This document shows positions 33,597 through 41,929 of a DNA stretch of 64,000 nucleotides, piece after piece. Positions within the stretch are counted from its first letter, which is position 1. Each line of letters opens with the position of its first letter. A program made the position numbers and the translations under genes. Below the pieces are notes generated by a model, which saw only the letters and a program-made list of their open reading frames with translations, had not been told where the DNA came from and made no database searches. The DNA lies in the NCBI RefSeq assembly GCF_007830435.1, contig NZ_VLLC01000006.1:96029-160028 (forward strand). The letters run 5' to 3'. Source of the stretch: Desulfobotulus alkaliphilus (GTDB taxonomy: Bacteria; Desulfobacterota; Desulfobacteria; Desulfobacterales; ASO4-4).

Positions 33597-34834
33597 CGCT
33601 GAATCCTCTTTCCCGATGGGCTGCCCGCATACTGGCCGTGATTGCCATCTTTTTCATCCTTCCCGCCCTTTTTGATAAAATCTGGACCCGGAAGAGTGAG
33701 GCTCCCCTTGTCTTTTTCAGCCCTGTGCAGAAGGCGTTTGTCTATCAGAAGTCCCTCGGCGGCCATCAATTTATCTATGCGGATGAAAGGGGCAGGGAGT
33801 TTGACCGCGGGGCCTTTGAGGATCTCCTGCCCTTTGTCTATTTCCGCAATTACGAGCTGAGAAACGAAGGCCCCCTTGAGCTTGAAGGCAGAATCTTTGA
33901 CCGGGAAACCATCCGCAGCCAGCGCCAGTCCTTTGAGATCAAAGCCAGAGATCTGAAGGGCAGCCGGCCGCAGATTGCCCTTTATCCCCTCTTCAACAAC
34001 GATCCCGGCATTGCCATGATCCCCTTTCCCGAAGATGTTTTCCGCTTCACGGAAAAGGGCATGGAATTTATCAATGCCGACACCAACCGCAAAGACGAGG
34101 CCCTGTCAAAGCGTTTTACGGAAAGCCTGAAGGAAAAGGGCTTTACCTTCCCCGCCACCCTCATCAGCGGCAATCCCACCAACCTCAAGCCCTTTGATGA
34201 GGGATACTTTGTGAAGGACAGCCAAGGCGGGGTTTTTCATATCCGAAGGGTAATGGATCAGCCGGACATCCGGAAAACGGGCATTCCGGCGGATATGGGG
34301 ATTCTTGACATTGCGGTATCGGAAAACCAGCGGCGGGAATTCTACGGCATTCTCATCACAGAAAGGGGCGGGCTTTTTCTCATTGCCTGGGACAGCTATG
34401 AATTGATTCCCCTGCCCTCCGACGGCTTTGACCCTCGGCGCATGGACGTGAAACTTCTCGTCAATCCCCTTTACCGTACCCTGATCCTCACAGGGGAAGA
34501 CAGGGTGCATGCCACGGTCATGGATACGGAGTATCAGCCCCTGAAATCCTTTACCCTGCCCTTTTCCCAGACGGGCTCTGGATTGGCCGGGAATGTAAAG
34601 GACTTTCTTTTTCCCTTCACCTTAAGCCTTGAAAGCCCCTGGCAGAATCAGGCCAGCTTGCAGCTTCAAAAGGGCAGCTTCTGGTCCTTTGGGGGGATTG
34701 TCCTTGCCATGATTCTTTATCTCATTTTTTTAAGAAGAAAAGGGCCTTTCTACCGCAATGTGGGGGAGTTTGGCTTTCTCATGCTTACGGGGCTTTTCGG
34801 GCTGCTTCCCCTGCTTTTTGTAAGGAAAAATTGA
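33593..34834 (+). CDS. DUF4857-like membrane protein
   Basis: A 413-residue protein: N-terminal helix (AARILAVIAIFFILPALF), a large extracytoplasmic beta-rich domain (about residues 30-355) and two C-terminal helices (GGIVLAMILYLIFLRR and FLMLTGLFGLLPLLFV). Architecture and position behind an ABC ATPase and permease fit the DUF4857 family. Function is unknown. Its last roughly 40 codons are duplicated 500 bases downstream (35211-35385). The start overlaps the permease stop (ATGA). Confidence 0.65.
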   Translation: MTLNPLSRWAARILAVIAIFFILPALFDKIWTRKSEAPLVFFSPVQKAFVYQKSLGGHQFIYADERGREFDRGAFEDLLPFVYFRNYELRNEGPLELEGRIFDRETIRSQRQSFEIKARDLKGSRPQIALYPLFNNDPGIAMIPFPEDVFRFTEKGMEFINADTNRKDEALSKRFTESLKEKGFTFPATLISGNPTNLKPFDEGYFVKDSQGGVFHIRRVMDQPDIRKTGIPADMGILDIAVSENQRREFYGILITERGGLFLIAWDSYELIPLPSDGFDPRRMDVKLLVNPLYRTLILTGEDRVHATVMDTEYQPLKSFTLPFSQTGSGLAGNVKDFLFPFTLSLESPWQNQASLQLQKGSFWSFGGIVLAMILYLIFLRRKGPFYRNVGEFGFLMLTGLFGLLPLLFVRKN

Positions 34835-34879
34835 AAAAACGATTCCATGAAAAAAAATGGTCAGAGAGAAACCTTTGCA

Positions 34880-35205
34880 TTATTAAGGAAAATCAGGAAC
34901 ATTCTAATCAAAAGGTGTATGTTTTGGAAATATGCAACTATACCATCATTGTACCTTGCATGGAAAATGATGAAGGAATATTTTTAAAGGCAGCTTTTCC
35001 GAGCCATAAACACACAAAAAAAATACGGTTTAAAGGGGGAATGATGAATAAAAACGATAAAAAGACTTTTGAGCCAGTCGATCAGGAAGAAAAAGACCTG
35101 ATGGAATCAATTGAACATGACGAATGGCAACCAGTCAAAAATTTTGATCGGGAAAGAAAAAAAGCAATCGAAGCTGCAAGAAATACATTGAAAAAAGACA
35201 GATAA
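34880..35205 (+). pseudogene. Decayed toxin-antitoxin fragment
   Basis: One open frame holds the tail of a toxin-like protein (KVYVLEICNYTIIVPCMEN, then FLKAAFPSHKHTKKI) running straight into the N-terminal half of a CopG/BrnA-like antitoxin (MNKNDKKTFEPVDQEEKDLM, then EHDEWQPVKNF). A ribosome site, AAAGGGGGA, precedes its ATGs at 35041/35044. The antitoxin frame ends after NTLKKDR, where family members continue into the ribbon-helix-helix. The cut coincides with the start of the duplicated segment at about 35211. The toxin lacks its N-terminus. Confidence 0.55.
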
Positions 35206-35210
35206 CACTG

Positions 35211-35385
35211 GCCCTGATGCTTTATCTCATTTCTTTCAGAAAAAAAGGGGCTTTCCACCGCCATGCAGGGCCGCTTGGCTTTCTCATGCTTACGGGGCTT
35301 TTCGGGCTGCTTCCCCTGCTTTTTATAAGGGAAAACTCAAAAAAACGAATCCATGAAAAAAAGATGGTCCGAGAGAAACCTTTGC
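35211..35385 (+). repeat. Direct duplication of the DUF4857-like gene tail
   Basis: About 174 bases match 34705-34878, including the block coding GFLMLTGLFGLLPLLF and the non-coding bases after the stop, as far as GAGAGAAACCTTTGC. The copy has several substitutions and a shifted end, so it is not recent. It flanks the toxin-antitoxin fragment. From 35386 to 35632 no gene is supported. Confidence 0.85.
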
Positions 35386-35632
35386 TTTCAGGCCCTGTCG
35401 TTACCTTGGCGGTGGTAGCGCAGCAGAACCGCACAAACCTGAACCATAAGCGTAAGATTCGGGACAGGTCTGAAATTCGTCCCTTTTTCCATGTTTTGGC
35501 CTCTGATATCAGGATAAATGGAAAATTTGATTTTTTTCTTGATAGACGGACAAAGACGGGATACGGTTTTCCATATTTTGCCCTTGAACACCAGAATAAA
35601 AGGAAAATTATCCGGATATAAGGACGGATAAC

Positions 35633-36178
35633 ATGGAAAATTTTGTTAAAATAATGAAACAGATGTCAACTGCAATCAGTGGTTGCATATCAAATGATCT
35701 CGGTCTTCCTGCACTTACTTTAATTTATTGTTCTATAGATATAGTGAGTTATTTAAACAAAGAAGATGATGAGGGGAATAAGGCGTATTTTACAAAATGG
35801 GTAGATATATATTTAATCCCTAAACTTGAAGGGGATGTTACAAGTATTGATATTTATGCTTCAAGATGTGGAATTGTCCATCGAATGAGTAGTGAATCTG
35901 ATTTAAGCTCAAAGGGTAAAGCGAGACAAATCGTTTATACTATGGGAAAAAAAGCAATAAATATTCAAGATCAAATTGATAAAAATGATAAAGAACATTT
36001 GTATACGACCCTTCATATCGACGAACTTTTTGATGCATTCATGCAAGCTGTAGAGAAATTTAGGTCGGATTTAATAAAAAATGATGAAAAAAAAGTCATT
36101 GCGGTCAAACGAGCGAAAAGAGTATACGGTTATTGCAATGTCGATAAAGATCAAGAATATGATATTACAATAACATAA
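35633..36178 (+). CDS. Hypothetical protein of a probable integron gene cassette
   Basis: A 181-residue soluble protein of unknown family. It has LPALTLIYCSIDIVSYL, WVDIYLIPKLEG and a conserved-looking DIYASRCGIVHRMSSESDL segment, with a Lys-rich C-terminus. Base composition is visibly more AT-rich than the surrounding genes, a sign of transfer. AAGGA precedes the ATG. Its TAA stop lies in the left arm of an attC-like site, as is usual for cassette genes. Confidence 0.65.
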   Translation: MENFVKIMKQMSTAISGCISNDLGLPALTLIYCSIDIVSYLNKEDDEGNKAYFTKWVDIYLIPKLEGDVTSIDIYASRCGIVHRMSSESDLSSKGKARQIVYTMGKKAINIQDQIDKNDKEHLYTTLHIDELFDAFMQAVEKFRSDLIKNDEKKVIAVKRAKRVYGYCNVDKDQEYDITIT

Positions 36179-36244
36179 CATGTCAGTTCACCGGATTGAA
36201 TTACGCTGACGCTTCATGGCAACCGGTGAACGACGGCGTTAGCT
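36173..36244 (+). other. attC-like integron recombination site
   Basis: Outer pair TAAC (36176-36179) with GTTA (36238-36241), 6-base spacers, then inner pair GTTCACCGG (36186-36194) with CCGGTGAAC (36223-36231) around a 28-base loop. This is the R''-L''-loop-L'-R' layout of attC sites, at the 3' end of a gene. The core GTTAGCT departs from GTTRRRY at one position. No integrase is in the window. Confidence 0.6.
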
Positions 36245-36283
36245 TGCCCAAGTCTCAGCTAGACAAAAGAAGGAGAAGAGCAA

Positions 36284-36703
36284 ATGGATAGTTTTGTTAT
36301 AATTTCAATCATTGCTGTTATTATTGGTATTATTCCTGCTTTTATTGCGTCAAGCAAGGGAAGAGATTTTGTTCTTTGGTGGATTTATGGTGCATCATTG
36401 TTTGTATTTGCTATGATTCATGCAATTTTATTGAAACCAAACGAAGAGCAGCTAATTAGAGAAGGAAAAAAACATTGCCCCTACTGTGATGAATTGATAA
36501 AGCCCAAAGCAACTGTATGTCGATACTGCAGCAGAGAACTACCATCAGAGCAGGAAGAATTTCCAGTATCAACTAAAGAAACAAAATTTTGTCACAATTG
36601 TGCAAATAATAGATACCATGGGTTTTCGGGGTATAAATGTAAATTAACAAAAAATAAAACAGACACGTTTGAAACATGTGGCAACTGGATTCAAATAAGT
36701 TAA
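36284..36703 (+). CDS. Membrane protein with zinc-ribbon domain
   Basis: A 139-residue protein. Two N-terminal transmembrane helices (FVIISIIAVIIGIIPAFIA and WWIYGASLFVFAMIHAILL) are followed by a zinc ribbon with two CxxC pairs (HCPYCDEL and VCRYCSREL). A second Cys cluster (FCHNCANN, YKCKLT, ETCGNW) resembles a small treble-clef. The sequence is AT-rich like the preceding gene. AGAAGGAG lies 8 bases before the ATG. It starts 39 bases after the attC-like site and could be a second cassette. Function unknown. Confidence 0.7.
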   Translation: MDSFVIISIIAVIIGIIPAFIASSKGRDFVLWWIYGASLFVFAMIHAILLKPNEEQLIREGKKHCPYCDELIKPKATVCRYCSRELPSEQEEFPVSTKETKFCHNCANNRYHGFSGYKCKLTKNKTDTFETCGNWIQIS

Positions 36704-36880
36704 ATCCATGAGCCTATCATTATTACAGGCAAAAGAGGAAACGCTGTGCTTCTCTCAGAAGAAGACTGGAAAGCAGTTCAAGAGACCCTGTTTCTTCTGA
36801 ACATTCCAAATATGCGTGAATCGATTCGGGAAGGGCTTGAAACTCCAATAGGCGATTGTAATGAGGAACTTGACTGGTGA
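36704..36880 (+). pseudogene. Beheaded Phd/YefM-family antitoxin
   Basis: Reading from a stop at 36701-36703, the frame encodes HEPIIITGKRGNAVLLSEED, then WKAVQETLFLLN and REGLETPIGDCNEELDW, the C-terminal two thirds of a YefM-type antitoxin. The N-terminal DNA-binding part (about 25-30 residues) and any start codon are missing. The break lies at the end of the zinc-ribbon gene. The stop overlaps the toxin start (GTGA). Confidence 0.75.
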
Positions 36881-37140
36881 GCTGGAAGGTCGTCTTTACA
36901 AAACAAGCTCAGAAAGATGCTAAAAAAATTTCCTCATCTGGCCTGAAATCAAAGGCAGAAGATATTCTTGGGATATTGAAACAAAATCCATATCAAACGC
37001 CACCGTCTTACGAAAAACCTGTAGGTGATTTATCCGGTGCCTGTTCACGAAGGCTGAACATACAACACAGAATTGTCTACCAAATCCTCACCGATGAAAA
37101 AACAGTCACAGTCATTCGAATGTGGACCCACTACGAATAA
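36877..37140 (+). CDS. yoeB: YoeB/Txe-family ribosome-dependent mRNA interferase toxin
   Basis: An 87-residue toxin of full length. It starts WKVVFTKQAQKDAKKI and contains ILKQNPYQTPPSYEKPVGDL, SRRLNIQHRIVYQIL and the C-terminal MWTHYE with the catalytic His-Tyr of the YoeB family. The start is a GTG overlapping the antitoxin stop by 4 bases. YoeB cleaves mRNA in the ribosomal A site. Its cognate antitoxin is truncated here, so the toxin is probably silent, inactive or neutralised by another antitoxin. Confidence 0.85.
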   Translation: MSWKVVFTKQAQKDAKKISSSGLKSKAEDILGILKQNPYQTPPSYEKPVGDLSGACSRRLNIQHRIVYQILTDEKTVTVIRMWTHYE

Positions 37141-37262
37141 ATGGAAGAACAATGGGTTGCAGGCGATTGCATCCGATGTTACTCCTGCAAGCCCTGAACC
37201 ATGCCTTGGGCAACCCGACACAGACGTGAATACCCCCAGAGAAATCCATCAAGGAGGATCAA

Positions 37263-37712
37263 ATGAATCCTTATAAGAAATCCGATGCTGCCATCGCCGC
37301 CCTGACTCCGGAACAGTTTCGTGTGACCCAGCAAAACGGCACCGAGAAACCAGGATCGGGCGAGCATCTTGATAATACCGAGCCGGGTATCTATGTGGAT
37401 GTCGTGTCGGGCGAACCACTGTTTGCGTCATCAGACAAGTTTGAGTCGGGTTGTGGTTGGCCAAGCTTTACCAAACCCATCGAGCCTGCGTATATTCAGG
37501 AGCTGCAGGATGTCAGCCATGGCATGGTGCGAACCGAAGTTCGGTCGGTTCATGGCGACAGCCACCTGGGGCACGTGTTTCCCGACGGCCCCAGGGATCG
37601 CGGTGGTCTGCGTTACTGCATCAATTCGGCTTCGCTGCGCTTCATCCATCGCAAAGACATGGAAGCAGCGGGCTATGGGGACTACCTCAATCAGGTGGAG
37701 GACAGGTCATGA
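37263..37712 (+). CDS. msrB: Peptide-methionine (R)-S-oxide reductase MsrB
   Basis: A 149-residue enzyme that reduces the R form of methionine sulfoxide in proteins. It has [34 protein letters not shown], the [18 protein letters not shown] block and catalytic Cys in [12 protein letters not shown]. The structural zinc CxxC pairs found in many MsrBs are absent, which is a known variant. AAGGAGGAT precedes the ATG. It overlaps msrA by 4 bases. Confidence 0.93.
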   Translation: MNPYKKSDAAIAALTPEQFRVTQQNGTEKPGSGEHLDNTEPGIYVDVVSGEPLFASSDKFESGCGWPSFTKPIEPAYIQELQDVSHGMVRTEVRSVHGDSHLGHVFPDGPRDRGGLRYCINSASLRFIHRKDMEAAGYGDYLNQVEDRS

Positions 37713-38215
37713 CACAGGAACGCGCTGTTCTGGCGGGCGGCTGCTTTTGGGGGATGCAGGATCTGATTCGCAAGTTACCGGGGATTGAGGCCACCCGGGT
37801 GGGTTACACCGGCGGCGATGTCCCCAACGCCACCTACCGCAACCACGGCACCCACGCCGAGGCCCTTGAGATTCTTTTCGATCTGGAGAAAATTTCCTAT
37901 CGCCGCATTCTGGAATTCTTTTTCCAGATACACGATCCCACAACCACTCACCGGCAGGGCAATGACCGGGGACCGTCCTACCGATCGGCAATTTACTATG
38001 TGAACGAGACGCAGAAAAAAGTTGCCCTTGACACCATCATGGATGTGAATGCCTCGGGATTATGGCCGGGCAAGGTGGTAACGGAACTCGAACCTGCAGG
38101 GGATTTCTGGGAAGCAGAGCCCGAGCATCAGGATTATCTTGTGCATTATCCCAACGGCTACACCTGCCATTACCCACGTCCGGGCTGGGTACTGCCAAAG
38201 CGTGAACGTGGGTGA
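37709..38215 (+). CDS. msrA: Peptide-methionine (S)-S-oxide reductase MsrA
   Basis: A 168-residue enzyme reducing the S form of methionine sulfoxide. The catalytic motif is AGGCFWGMQ; other family motifs are [31 protein letters not shown] and [20 protein letters not shown]. The C-terminal [10 protein letters not shown] may hold the resolving Cys. Its start overlaps msrB (ATGA), so the two form a repair operon covering both sulfoxide isomers. Confidence 0.93.
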   Translation: MTQERAVLAGGCFWGMQDLIRKLPGIEATRVGYTGGDVPNATYRNHGTHAEALEILFDLEKISYRRILEFFFQIHDPTTTHRQGNDRGPSYRSAIYYVNETQKKVALDTIMDVNASGLWPGKVVTELEPAGDFWEAEPEHQDYLVHYPNGYTCHYPRPGWVLPKRERG

Positions 38216-38274
38216 GCAGTTTTCTTTTGTATGAAGATCAGAAAGAAAATTATCCACCAGATCATCCAGATGGA

Positions 38275-38628
38275 GCATTACTTATGGAAACTCCGAACGC
38301 CTTTTTGATAAACTCCCGAATCATTTCAAGGGTCCACAGCGCAATGGAAATCCGTAGTCCATAGGATTTTTTCCGCAATCTTCCAGAAAAGCTCATCAAA
38401 ATCTTTGGTCTGGAACTTAACGGGCCGACCTGGAATCGATTTCGTCTTTAAAGCGTCAAGGCCGCCTTTGCGGTATTTGGCTATCCACTGGTAAATTGCG
38501 GATCGATGGTAACCCAGAGCCCTGGCGATTACCTCTGGGCTTTCACCCGATTCAATCTGCTGCACGGCGCGTATGCGGATAGCCTCACGGGTCTTATGAT
38601 CGAGTTTTCTAGCGTCTTGTTTTTTCAT
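38275..38628 (-). pseudogene. Truncated IS630-type transposase
   Basis: From the ATG at 38628 the frame encodes KKQDARKLDHKTREAIRIRA, then a helix-turn-helix (SPEVIARALGYHRSAIYQWI) and KYRKGGLDALKTKSIPGRPV, the N-terminal domains of IS630/Tc1-like transposases. A frameshift near 38340 moves the match to another frame (WTLEMIREFIKKAFGVSIS), after which it stops. The DDE catalytic domain is absent. Confidence 0.75.
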
Positions 38629-39319
38629 AAGCAGCAATATACATCATGTCGAGTGGGATTTGAACTTCTGAGCAACTTGAATTTAGTTCTTTTAATTCAA
38701 AAGCTTAAAAAATGGCCAATTATCCATCACTGATCGAAATTAGTTTGAATCCTGCACAAGTTACTCTATGACAAGACGCCCTGGCAGGGCGTGAGCTGCT
38801 TTTTAGTAAGTGGGGTATACCAGTTATTCTATCTGAGAATCTATAATCCTCAATGGCGACAATAATGGCAATGCTATTACCTTTAGTAATTATTTTCATA
38901 CGCCATCCCTGAAGTGATGACGGTAAATTTATAGAGCAGAAGTTATTATACAGATCCGTATAATTCCAGGAAAGTATTTAAATCCGAGAATACAAGCCTA
39001 CCCAAGAACAACTTTTCTATCCACATAATCTGCAATCTCTCATGATAAGCAGAAAACCTCATATCTTTGATTTTTCAGTTCCCGCCTAATTGCTTTCAAA
39101 AAATACTCAAACCCACGGCAACCAGAAATCATTCAAATTTTTTAAACCAGCTTTTCTTTCATGAAAAGTCGTTCTTTACGTCAAGGCAGACTGCCAGCCA
39201 CTTGGCTTACCGAGTCCTTTTTTCTGTCTGGTTTCTGACCAAGCACCTGTAAAACGCTCATGGAGCTGAAAAAACTGGATAAATCCCAGCGCTGATCTGA
39301 AATTACCCGCTTTTTCTTT
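38629..39319. other. Gene-poor AT-rich stretch with possible antitoxin remnant
   Basis: No intact gene is supported. On the minus strand from 38899 a short frame begins MKIITKGNSIAIIVAIEDYR, resembling the start of a Phd-type antitoxin; it then loses similarity. A hairpin ACGCCCT-GGC-AGGGCGT at 38776-38792 is followed by a short T run, a possible plus-strand terminator. Confidence 0.35.
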
Positions 39320-39637
39320 TCAGTAATGCACGGCCAGCCAGATGGTTTCCACATCCGGAGCCGTCCATTCCACCCTGTGCCCGGAACGGGCGGGAATAAC
39401 CAGATAGTCCCCCGGCTCCAGAATAACGACGGATTCGGGATCTTTGAAACGTATCCCGGCCCGGCCCTGCACCACAAGTACAAATTCATTTTTTTCCTGA
39501 TCATACCAGAAACCCTCGGGGGAGGCATGGCCCTTGGACAGAATGCGTTCAATCACAAGCCCCTGATGCCTTACAAGGGGCTCAAAAACTTCTTTTTCCA
39601 GCTTATCAGGCAGATTGGCAAAGAGAGATTGTTTCAT
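39320..39637 (-). CDS. Small cupin-domain protein
   Basis: A 105-residue single-domain cupin. It has GHASPEGFWYDQEKNEFVLV as motif 1 (with fewer His than usual), ILEPGDYLVIPARSGHRVEW as motif 2 and a terminal ETIWLAVHY. Motif 2 retains one His. Small cupins of this type may bind metal or small acids; no reaction can be assigned. The ATG at 39637 is chosen after AAAGGAA; a frame starting at 39682 runs back toward the previous gene. It follows the CydD-like gene by about 50 bases on the same strand. Confidence 0.78.
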   Translation of the reverse strand: MKQSLFANLPDKLEKEVFEPLVRHQGLVIERILSKGHASPEGFWYDQEKNEFVLVVQGRAGIRFKDPESVVILEPGDYLVIPARSGHRVEWTAPDVETIWLAVHY

Positions 39638-39691
39638 GGTAATTCCTTTTTTCTGGCTCAGATTCGCTGAATGGGGAATCAAAAGAGTATT

Positions 39692-41401
39692 TTATAAGAT
39701 TTTCCCGACCCGCACCATGCATCCCTTATCCATGTGTACAAGAAAGTCCAGCCAGTCCAGCCCCTCCAGATGGTGGGTGGCAAGGATCAGAGTTTTTCCG
39801 GCACTGACCCTGCCAAGGGCCATGCGCACGGCCTTTGCGGTTTCAGGATCCAGATGGGCTCCCGGCTCATCCAGAATCCAGAGGGGCGCATCCTGAAGGA
39901 TGGCCCTTGCCAGAGCAAGGCGCTGGAGCTGTCCCCCGGAAAATCCCAGACCGCCTTCACCCATGGGGCTGCTCAGGCCCATGGGCAGGGCTTTTATAAA
40001 ATCAAGGGCTCCGGCTTCACCCAAGACCCGCAGAAGTTCCGCATCCGATGCATCGGGACGGCCAAGGCGCAGGTTTTCTTCAAGGGTTCCGGAAAACCAT
40101 TCCGGCTTCTGCCCCATCCAGGCGATTTTCTTTCGGAAGGAGTTCATATCCAGCGTTTCCAAGGGCTGATCATCCACAAAAATCTGCCCCTGAGAGGGCC
40201 TGTCAAAGCCCAGAAGAAGGGTGAGTATGCTACTTTTTCCTGCTCCGCTGGGCCCCACCAGCCCCACCCGCTGGCCTGCCCGAATGTGAAGATCCACATC
40301 CCTGACCACGGCATTTCTTCCATCGGGACGCCAGCTCACTTTTTCCATGCGGATGGAAGGTGCTCCTTCCGGCTGCCATTTCAGAGAACCGGAAACAGGA
40401 CGCAGACTTGCGGCCTTCACAAGGGGCAGCAGGGAAGAAGCCGCTGCCATGGCCTGGGCCTTTGCATGGTAGTCTGCCCCCAGACGGCGAAGGGCCATGT
40501 AGTATTCCGGAATCAGCAGCAGAATGAAAAGGCCGGACAGCAGAGGAACCGGAACCGTGCCCCTGGCCCATGGCACATGGCCCAAAAGCCCCATACCCAG
40601 ATACACGGCCACCAGTGCGATGGACAAAGAGGCAAAAAGCTCCAGTACGGCGGAAGAGAGAAAGGCCAGCTTCAGTACGGAAAGGGTTTTCTTTCTGTAG
40701 CCTTCCGCAGCCAGATTCAGTTTTTCGCGGGCCGGTTCCACGGCATTGAGCTGGCGCAGAACCGGGAGCCCCCGCAGAAGATCCCGTATGCGTCCTGCCA
40801 GAAGGGATAAGGCCTGAAACTGTTTTCGTCCGGCCCGGGCCGCCTCGTTTCCTACCAGAACCATGAAAAAAGGAATGAGGGGGGCAGTGACCAGAAGAAG
40901 CAGGGCCACAAGGCGGCTGTGGGGCCATACGGCAGCAACAATGACAAGGGGGGTGACCACGGCCAGAATTTTCTGGGGAAGATAGCGTACAATATAATCA
41001 TCCATGGCATCCACCTGCTCAAGAACCATGGCGGAAAGAACGCCGTCTCCTGCAATACGGCTTCGGTGGGGGCCTGCATCGGTAATTCTGTCCAGAAGTT
41101 CCCTGCGCAGCCGACGGCGAAGGCCGAGGCCAGCCCGGAACCCGAAGCCATCCTTTGCCGCCAGAAAGAGGGGCCGCAGCAGCAGGCAGAGCCCCAAGAG
41201 CCAGAAGGAAGCCATGTCAAACCGGTTTTCCAAGGCCAGCCCCACCAGAAGATCCGCCAGAAAAAAACACTGAAACACCATGGCAAGGGCGGCCATGCTT
41301 CCCGCAAGGGCGGATATAATGAGCAGGCCCTGCACCCGTTTCACCTGTTCCTTAAGCCAGAGATCTGCTTTAACCTCCGTATCTTTGCCTGTTTCCTTCA
41401 A
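39692..41401 (-). CDS. CydD-like ABC exporter half-transporter
   Basis: A 569-residue fusion of a six-helix exporter domain (about residues 20-320) and an ATPase domain. ATPase motifs are VGLVGPSGAGKSSILTLLLG, Q loop at KIAWMGQKPEWF, signature LGFSGGQLQRLALARAI and Walker B WILDEPGAHLDPETA. The domain order, RSRIAGDGVLSAMVLEQVDA and ARAGRKQFQALSLLAGR-like stretches match CydD of the CydDC cysteine/glutathione exporter needed for cytochrome bd assembly. No cydC or cydAB is nearby, which is odd. The start appears to be TTG at 41401 with AAAGGA 8 bases upstream. Confidence 0.8.
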   Translation of the reverse strand: MKETGKDTEVKADLWLKEQVKRVQGLLIISALAGSMAALAMVFQCFFLADLLVGLALENRFDMASFWLLGLCLLLRPLFLAAKDGFGFRAGLGLRRRLRRELLDRITDAGPHRSRIAGDGVLSAMVLEQVDAMDDYIVRYLPQKILAVVTPLVIVAAVWPHSRLVALLLLVTAPLIPFFMVLVGNEAARAGRKQFQALSLLAGRIRDLLRGLPVLRQLNAVEPAREKLNLAAEGYRKKTLSVLKLAFLSSAVLELFASLSIALVAVYLGMGLLGHVPWARGTVPVPLLSGLFILLLIPEYYMALRRLGADYHAKAQAMAAASSLLPLVKAASLRPVSGSLKWQPEGAPSIRMEKVSWRPDGRNAVVRDVDLHIRAGQRVGLVGPSGAGKSSILTLLLGFDRPSQGQIFVDDQPLETLDMNSFRKKIAWMGQKPEWFSGTLEENLRLGRPDASDAELLRVLGEAGALDFIKALPMGLSSPMGEGGLGFSGGQLQRLALARAILQDAPLWILDEPGAHLDPETAKAVRMALGRVSAGKTLILATHHLEGLDWLDFLVHMDKGCMVRVGKIL

Positions 41402-41929
41402 AAAAGAGATCCTTTATTTTTTTATTCATGTTCAGTAACATGTTAGCATACTTTCAAGGAGCCAAAAAAACAGATTTTTTTAATTTTATTCTCAGCAGAT
41501 ATTCAGTAATCGAGGATAGGGTTCAAATCAATGTCTCACAAGAAAACGATACACCCAAGACTAAAACTATTTTCCATTCCCACCTTCTCCTCTTTCATCT
41601 TGCACCGCAGCCAGACTGCATGATATGATTTAATTTATCTTTGCATACTATTCTGTTGCAAATTTAATATTTTTTTCACACAAAAGTCTCCTGAACATTC
41701 TTTTTCCCACTGTACAGACAAAAGCTCCGCTTTATTTTAAACCAGTTTTTTTATGTCTCAGGTTTTCCATGAAAAAGCGATCAGAAACACAAACCCGGAA
41801 CCAGCAACAAGCCTGTTATGAAAATACGGATTCTTCTTCCATACCTTCCCCCCAATTCTGCTGTTGTGCATCAGGCTTCTTTTTCACACACCCCTTACCG
41901 GTCTTTCCCCACCTCCAGAGGAGTATGCC
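41402..41929. other. Promoter region between CydD-like gene and kinase block
   Basis: AT-rich, no gene supported. It should contain divergent promoters for the CydD-like gene and for the kinase gene at 41930. A 76-codon frame at 41769 has no homology. Confidence 0.45.

Noticed and set aside
35217..35621. 134-codon frame after the toxin-antitoxin fragment
   Set aside because: Its start is the duplicated tail of the DUF4857-like gene and the remainder shows no homology, so it is treated as a duplicated fragment.
39067..39252. 61-codon frame in the gene-poor stretch
   Set aside because: AT-rich, no ribosome site, no recognised similarity.
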